From NCBI RefSeq assembly GCF_905475465.1, contig NC_062238.1, forward strand, positions 8,164,501 through 8,228,500: a DNA stretch of 64,000 nucleotides, given 5' to 3'. The stretch is from Pieris napi (Eukaryota > Arthropoda > Insecta > Lepidoptera > Pieridae). Below are positions 59,501 through 64,000 of this stretch, piece by piece (position 1 is the stretch's first letter; every line of letters starts with the position of its first letter). Position numbers and translations under genes: made by a program. The notes under the pieces were generated by a model. The model saw only the letters and a list, made by a program, of their open reading frames with translations, made no database searches and was not told the origin of the DNA.

Positions 59501-60646
59501 ATATTGGTTGTATGTTGAGATGTAAAACAGCTATGAAAAGGCTATTTAGGAAATGAAGTGTATATAATATATTAATTGCTGTAATTCCTATATATTGTAA
59601 TTGCTGTCTTTAACATACTTGTGGTTTTCCAAGTAGTATATCATCACAAAACATTCTTAAACTGTGCTTGTGTCTTTGAATAAGGCCGTATATATGATAT
59701 CGTTGGACATATATTTGGAGTATATTGTACGTGTTATAAATATGTAATTACTGTTACACTGACAGTGTCTACTGTGAGGAGATGCCAACATTTTCCGACC
59801 ATTTAAAATTCAACTTCTATTTATATACTAAAGCAACTCAGCTCATTTTTTTGTGTCCGATAATTTGTTGTGATTGTCCCTTTGGTGTTTATTGTCAATT
59901 CCTAGCACTATCAAATTACTCTGTGATACATGTATTCATTTAAATGATGATGACGTTTGGGCGACTATTATTTGCTTGTATTTTCTACGAACGAAAATCT
60001 TATCAATCATCTATGTACCTATATTATAGAAGATAAAAAGGAACAAAGGGTAATGAAGACAGTGCAAGCGTGCAGTAAGTGTAAAATACCGTACAGCGTA
60101 GTTAATTTATATATTTCACATGTATGTGAAATTTAATAAAACTCAAAACAGAAACACTGCACTGGTTGTAGTGTTAAATTCGGCCAAAGCTTTTCCAAAT
60201 GTATTTCATCACGAATATTCCCAATACCCTGTTTTGAGTTATTTAGAGTGAGTATTATTCATCAAAGCAAACAAATTCATGTTGTAAAATTAATTTAATT
60301 TATTAATGATTGAATAATGAGTTGATTTTGTTAATTACATTATTGATATGTCGCTCACTGTTGTCATCATTGCTGTACTAATACGATGTATATTGTCATT
60401 GAATGTCGTCATGGCGAATAAACGTAAATCATATTTTGTGGTTTTAATTAATACCCAAATCCCGATTTTGTCTGAATAGATATAGCATTAATTACTCGTT
60501 CATTAATGTTAGTTAACTCACTCGATGTAGTTAGCAAAGTCATAAATGTATAATTTCATCAAAAAGTGCTCAACTTATTGAGCAAGAATCTCCACCATAT
60601 AAATAAGTAACGACACACCATAAGTCAGAACCTAAAAGTGTGTTTG
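56545..60646 (+). other. 3' UTR of the Ig gene, then unassigned AT-rich DNA
   Basis: Sequence directly after the stop is presumably 3' UTR. The first plausible AATAAA-type signal is near 57225 (gttaataaataatg), but the end of the transcript cannot be placed. From there to 60646 I see no coding potential beyond chance and no recognisable repeat. Confidence 0.3.
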
Positions 60647-60647
60647 T

Positions 60648-61018
60648 TTTTTGAAGTTATACTTCTTTAGGCGCGTTATGAAAAATTGATGAGAGTGAAA
60701 TTTTACGATGCGCGCGCACCGTGACACAAAATTAACAGAATGAATTTGCCCACGGAAGATGCTACGGCATAGGACATAATTTAAAAACAACATTCGAATA
60801 ATAATAGAATTTATGTTACACTTAATGTAAGAGAATAATAGTAAATATTTATTTATTTAATTTTTGAAATGTAAACTGAACTTTATTGACTATAATGACT
60901 CCTTTTCCAGGCTTTGATTATTTAATTGTAATTAATTATTTGCATGCAATCAAAAACTATTTTTAATAATGCCAAAGAAGTATAATTTCTTACGCGCGTA
61001 CATAAGTACACGCACCCT
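60648..61018 (-). mobile_element. Family B element, copy B3
   Basis: Inverted copy: ttgaagttatacttctttag at the left, gtaagaaattatacttcttt complement and cgcgcgtacataagtacacg at the right. Nearly identical to B1 in sequence and length. Confidence 0.8.
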
Positions 61019-62217
61019 TTTTTTTAATACCATAATTAATTTACATATAATTAATATTATCCTACTGACAGAACATTTATTAGGTATATAGTCTCGACAA
61101 TTTTAAACTTTTTTCACTTCATAAGTTTTATAATTAGTACGTGATCTTTATACACCATGCAAAAACACCCTGACCTGAGAACTGAAGAAGTTCAGTCCCC
61201 TTTATTCGTTTTTAAACCACGTTTTTAATTCATATTATATGTAGAAAGTATAAATCCTTTTCATTATTGCTATTAGTAGTATTGTCCTATGTTATTCAAA
61301 TCTTGATTAAAATATATATAAAAAATATTGACCGAAACTGGTTTTTGATAACCATTCCGTCCGTTCCATCATAGCTTTTTATAAAAATTCTAAGGAAAAT
61401 AATTGAAATAAAACAATGGCGCTTTCATCCGAGTTAACAATGCTAATGCCGTGAAAGGAAAAGTTGTAAAGAAATGAAAAAAGTTGTAAATTTTTCACTT
61501 TAATTTAAGATATTATTAATGGTTTGGTTAAAAATTTTGTTACATTTTTGTGTCATATATATGATTAAACGTGTTATCTTTTAAATGAGTTTATGCGTTT
61601 GAACCTTTGCGAAAACTAATGGATTTTTATTTATATTTGATACACAAGTAACACTTGATAGTTACGGTGATGGAGAACATCGTATGCCGTCCACATGTTT
61701 TAAAAAATTGTTGCCTTCAGGGAAAAATTTTCATTGAAACATGCAGAAGTGACTCCATGGCGATTATGAATAATTAATTAAGTTTACAATTATTATTTAA
61801 ATAGTATAAATACACCTTTAATTATTGAAAAATATGAAAAAATAGTTATAGGCTGTGGTTTCGCTGGTGCGTAAGTATATGTTTGAGATACATTAATTTA
61901 TGAATGAATTATATAATTATATCTATGAATAATTAATTAAGTTTACAATTATTATTTAGTGTAGGAGGTGGAATTCATAAAATACCTTCTAATAGTTCTG
62001 CGTAAATTTCCTAATTTATTTTTAAACCTATACATGGTAGATCTTTATTGCATTGTGACATCTCTGATCGTCTTCTTTTGAATTACATTCACAGAAAAAT
62101 TTAACAAAAGTATTAAATTATATTGATGTTCTTTAAAGTATGTGTAATATTATAGCATCTAATTTTACATATGAAAAAGTATTTAGTACATGATACTTCA
62201 ATAGTAATAATAAGAAT
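61019..62217. repeat. AT-rich DNA with a 35-bp direct repeat
   Basis: tatgaataattaattaagtt and the following 15 bases occur identically at 61765-61799 and 61924-61958, 159 bases apart. Nothing else recognised in this stretch. Confidence 0.6.
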
Positions 62218-62382
62218 TAACTCAAACTCAAAATATCTTTATTCATAGGTAAACAAGTACACTTATGAACATAATTTTTTTTAAAATTAATTGCTAATTT
62301 ACATTTAGTACCAGTTCGCAAGGGCGTAGAGCGGGCAAGAAGAACTGGCAAGAAACTTTCCGTCACTATTTAATCGCTAAGT
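62218..62382 (-). mobile_element. LINE family J 3' tail
   Basis: Inverse of 4836-5003: actcaaactcaaaatatctt, then caagggcgtagagcgggcaa, then actggcaagaaactttcc and a partial gatta block. 5'-truncated. Confidence 0.82.
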
Positions 62383-63036
62383 TAAAAATGGATAGCTAGA
62401 ACTAAAATAAATTTAAAATGTTTGGTCGCTGTGGCTGTGTAACTTTAAAATATATTATTTTTGTCACATATCATAAGATATGCTTGCCTGAAACTATGAA
62501 TACAGTCATAAAGTATATCAGTTCATTTTAAAGGCACTGTTCTCTTATAGCGTAAATACAGCTTGCCGGAAAGAAGCAAAAGAGTTAAAACTGTGTGATA
62601 ACAGTTATTGAGTGGTTTAATGAGACTTTAGTGGCGTCACTAAAATAAACGCATTTTAATTAACAAGCAGTTATAAACTAAACTTAAATTTGATTAAAAA
62701 AAAGTTCTATTTATGTTGTCAGCCACTGAGCTTTTCTCTTGTAGTTTTAACGGTTTTCAGTTGGTTAACAGCACTTGGAAATTACGCAAAAGATAACGTT
62801 TTTCCTCCGTTCTTTCCTTTTAGAAAGATGTAATAAACAAAGCCGTGGGTAACTCGAGGCATTTTGCGTGCTAATTATTTTGACAGTCCGAGTTTGTTAT
62901 CATACAAGTGTCAACATAATCTATAGAATGGATAATACTATAGCGTTGTAGACAAATATATATAATGTACCGACTTCGTGTGTTCATGTGTTCCAATTCG
63001 AAAGTCACGAATCCATACCACTGTTAATACATTATG
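62383..63036. other. Unassigned AT-rich DNA
   Basis: No supported feature. Confidence 0.4.
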
Positions 63037-63560
63037 TTGTAGGATCGAACCCCGGCAGTGCACCTATGATCTTTCTGACTATGTGCGCATTCAACACACG
63101 TATATATAAAAAATACAAAAACCAGCGGCGCTACAACCTCTTCAGGTCTTGACCTCAGATTTCTGAATCCGTTTCATGATCATTTGTAAATTTAATAGGC
63201 AAGTAGGTGATCAGCCTCCAGTGTCTGACACACGCCGACGACTTTTTGGTCTAAGACATGCTGCCTTAGGCTATGTTCACATGTAACACGCGTTAACGCG
63301 CGTCAAGTTTTTGCCATCTGAACATAGCCTTAACCGTTCGAGCAAATGTTAAATGCGCACATAGAAAGACAGTCCATTGGTGCACAGCCGGGATCGAACC
63401 TACCACCTTAGGCATGAGAGTCGCACGCTAACACTCGTATAGTGAAGGAAAATATCGTGAGGAAACCGGCATGTCTTAAAAACAAAAAGTCGAAGGCATG
63501 TGTCGGCTTCTGTGCCGACACATGCCTTCGACTTTTTGTCTCACCTACTTGTATATTAAC
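63037..63560. mobile_element. Cluster of SINE family E pieces in alternating orientation
   Basis: 63037-63095 (+ strand, gatcgaaccccggcagtgca, ctatgtgcgcattcaac), 63118-63440 (- strand, ggcgctacaacctcttcagg to the head tgagagtcgcacgc, interrupted by a MITE), then 63441-63560 (+ strand gaaaatatcgtgaggaaacc running into a perfect inverted duplication at 63482-63539). Confidence 0.78.
63266..63332. mobile_element. Tiny Harbinger-like MITE inside SINE E
   Basis: ggctatgttcacatg at 63269 is inverted with one mismatch at the right (catctgaacatagcc, to 63329). TTA flanks both sides (63266-63268; 63330-63332). The total is only 61 bp between duplications. It splits the SINE E copy. Confidence 0.85.
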
Positions 63561-64000
63561 TTTTTTTTTTATTATTCATTGTGTTTTTTGTGATTTATCA
63601 TATTACTTTTGTAAGCACCAGTAAGTTTTTATTTCTGTTCTATCCTAACTGATTCTCTTACGATGTGTCTAGGGAGCTGTAAACCAGCGCCTCATCATCG
63701 CCATTTGGTGGAACAATATCTGAGTGTATCTCGCTCTCCAAGGGATGGCTAAACTTTAGTGTACATAACTTACAGATATACTTTTATTAGGTATTTAATT
63801 GTATACTTCTGTCCTTGTGGAACAAATAGATGTTTTATCTAGAGAAGATCAGATAACATATTTTAATAATAAAATTAAATTTGTTACAAAATCGTAAGTA
63901 CGATATTTAATAATATTTTACGCTGAGTAAACATGTAATGAATATTTAAATAAAATGATATTGCTAAGGTATAAGTACAATTTAAATCAACCTACATTTT
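63561..64000. other. Unassigned AT-rich DNA at window end
   Basis: No supported feature; 63670-63720 is slightly GC-richer. Confidence 0.4.

Overview
The window reads as AT-rich nuclear DNA of an insect, most likely a moth or butterfly. The grounds are the interspersed repeats: two tRNA-derived SINE families, several non-LTR retrotransposon tails, short TIR elements and a mariner, all of types I associate with Lepidoptera. This is recognition from memory, not a search. There is no bacterial or viral gene layout, no rRNA, no convincing tRNA gene and no CRISPR array.

Only one host gene can be supported. It is a six-exon gene on the + strand, coding 15722-56544, for a predicted secreted or membrane-tethered protein of 282 residues with two immunoglobulin domains, closest in motif pattern to the insect beaten-path (Beat) axon-guidance family. 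Exon 1 carries the ATG and most of the signal peptide in a small GC-rich island. Then comes a 33.1 kb intron, followed by five coding exons in 7.7 kb. All splice sites are GT-AG, all phases agree, and each Ig domain is a two-exon module bounded by phase-1 introns.

Everything else recognisable is mobile DNA or its remains. Region 1-15.5 kb (upstream): LINE fragments (1-129, 3785-5005, 9088-9645, 10321-10470), repeat families, MITEs, a 21-bp minisatellite. Region 15.8-48.9 kb (intron 1): LINE, SINE and MITE copies, many nested. Region 49-56.5 kb (introns 2-5): two TIR elements with very similar arms, two SINEs and a full-length but dead mariner. Region 56.5-64 kb (downstream): mostly featureless AT-rich sequence, plus one B element, one LINE tail and a SINE cluster.

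The most unusual material is in the mobile fraction. (1) Two repeat families (B, ~350-370 bp, and C, ~430-560 bp) share hairpin-bearing termini; one C copy (27668-29101) is longer and carries between those termini a frameshifted piece of a cysteine-rich CXC-like protein, so it may be a relic of the larger parent element. (2) Two otherwise unrelated short insertions (11221-11367 and 22981-23161) end in the same 33-nt tag containing AATAAA and have perfect 13- and 12-bp target-site duplications, which suggests retroposition of chimeric RNAs. (3) Several perfect 14-26 bp hairpins with 5-9 nt loops, two of them inside SINE copies, look like scars of replication template switching.
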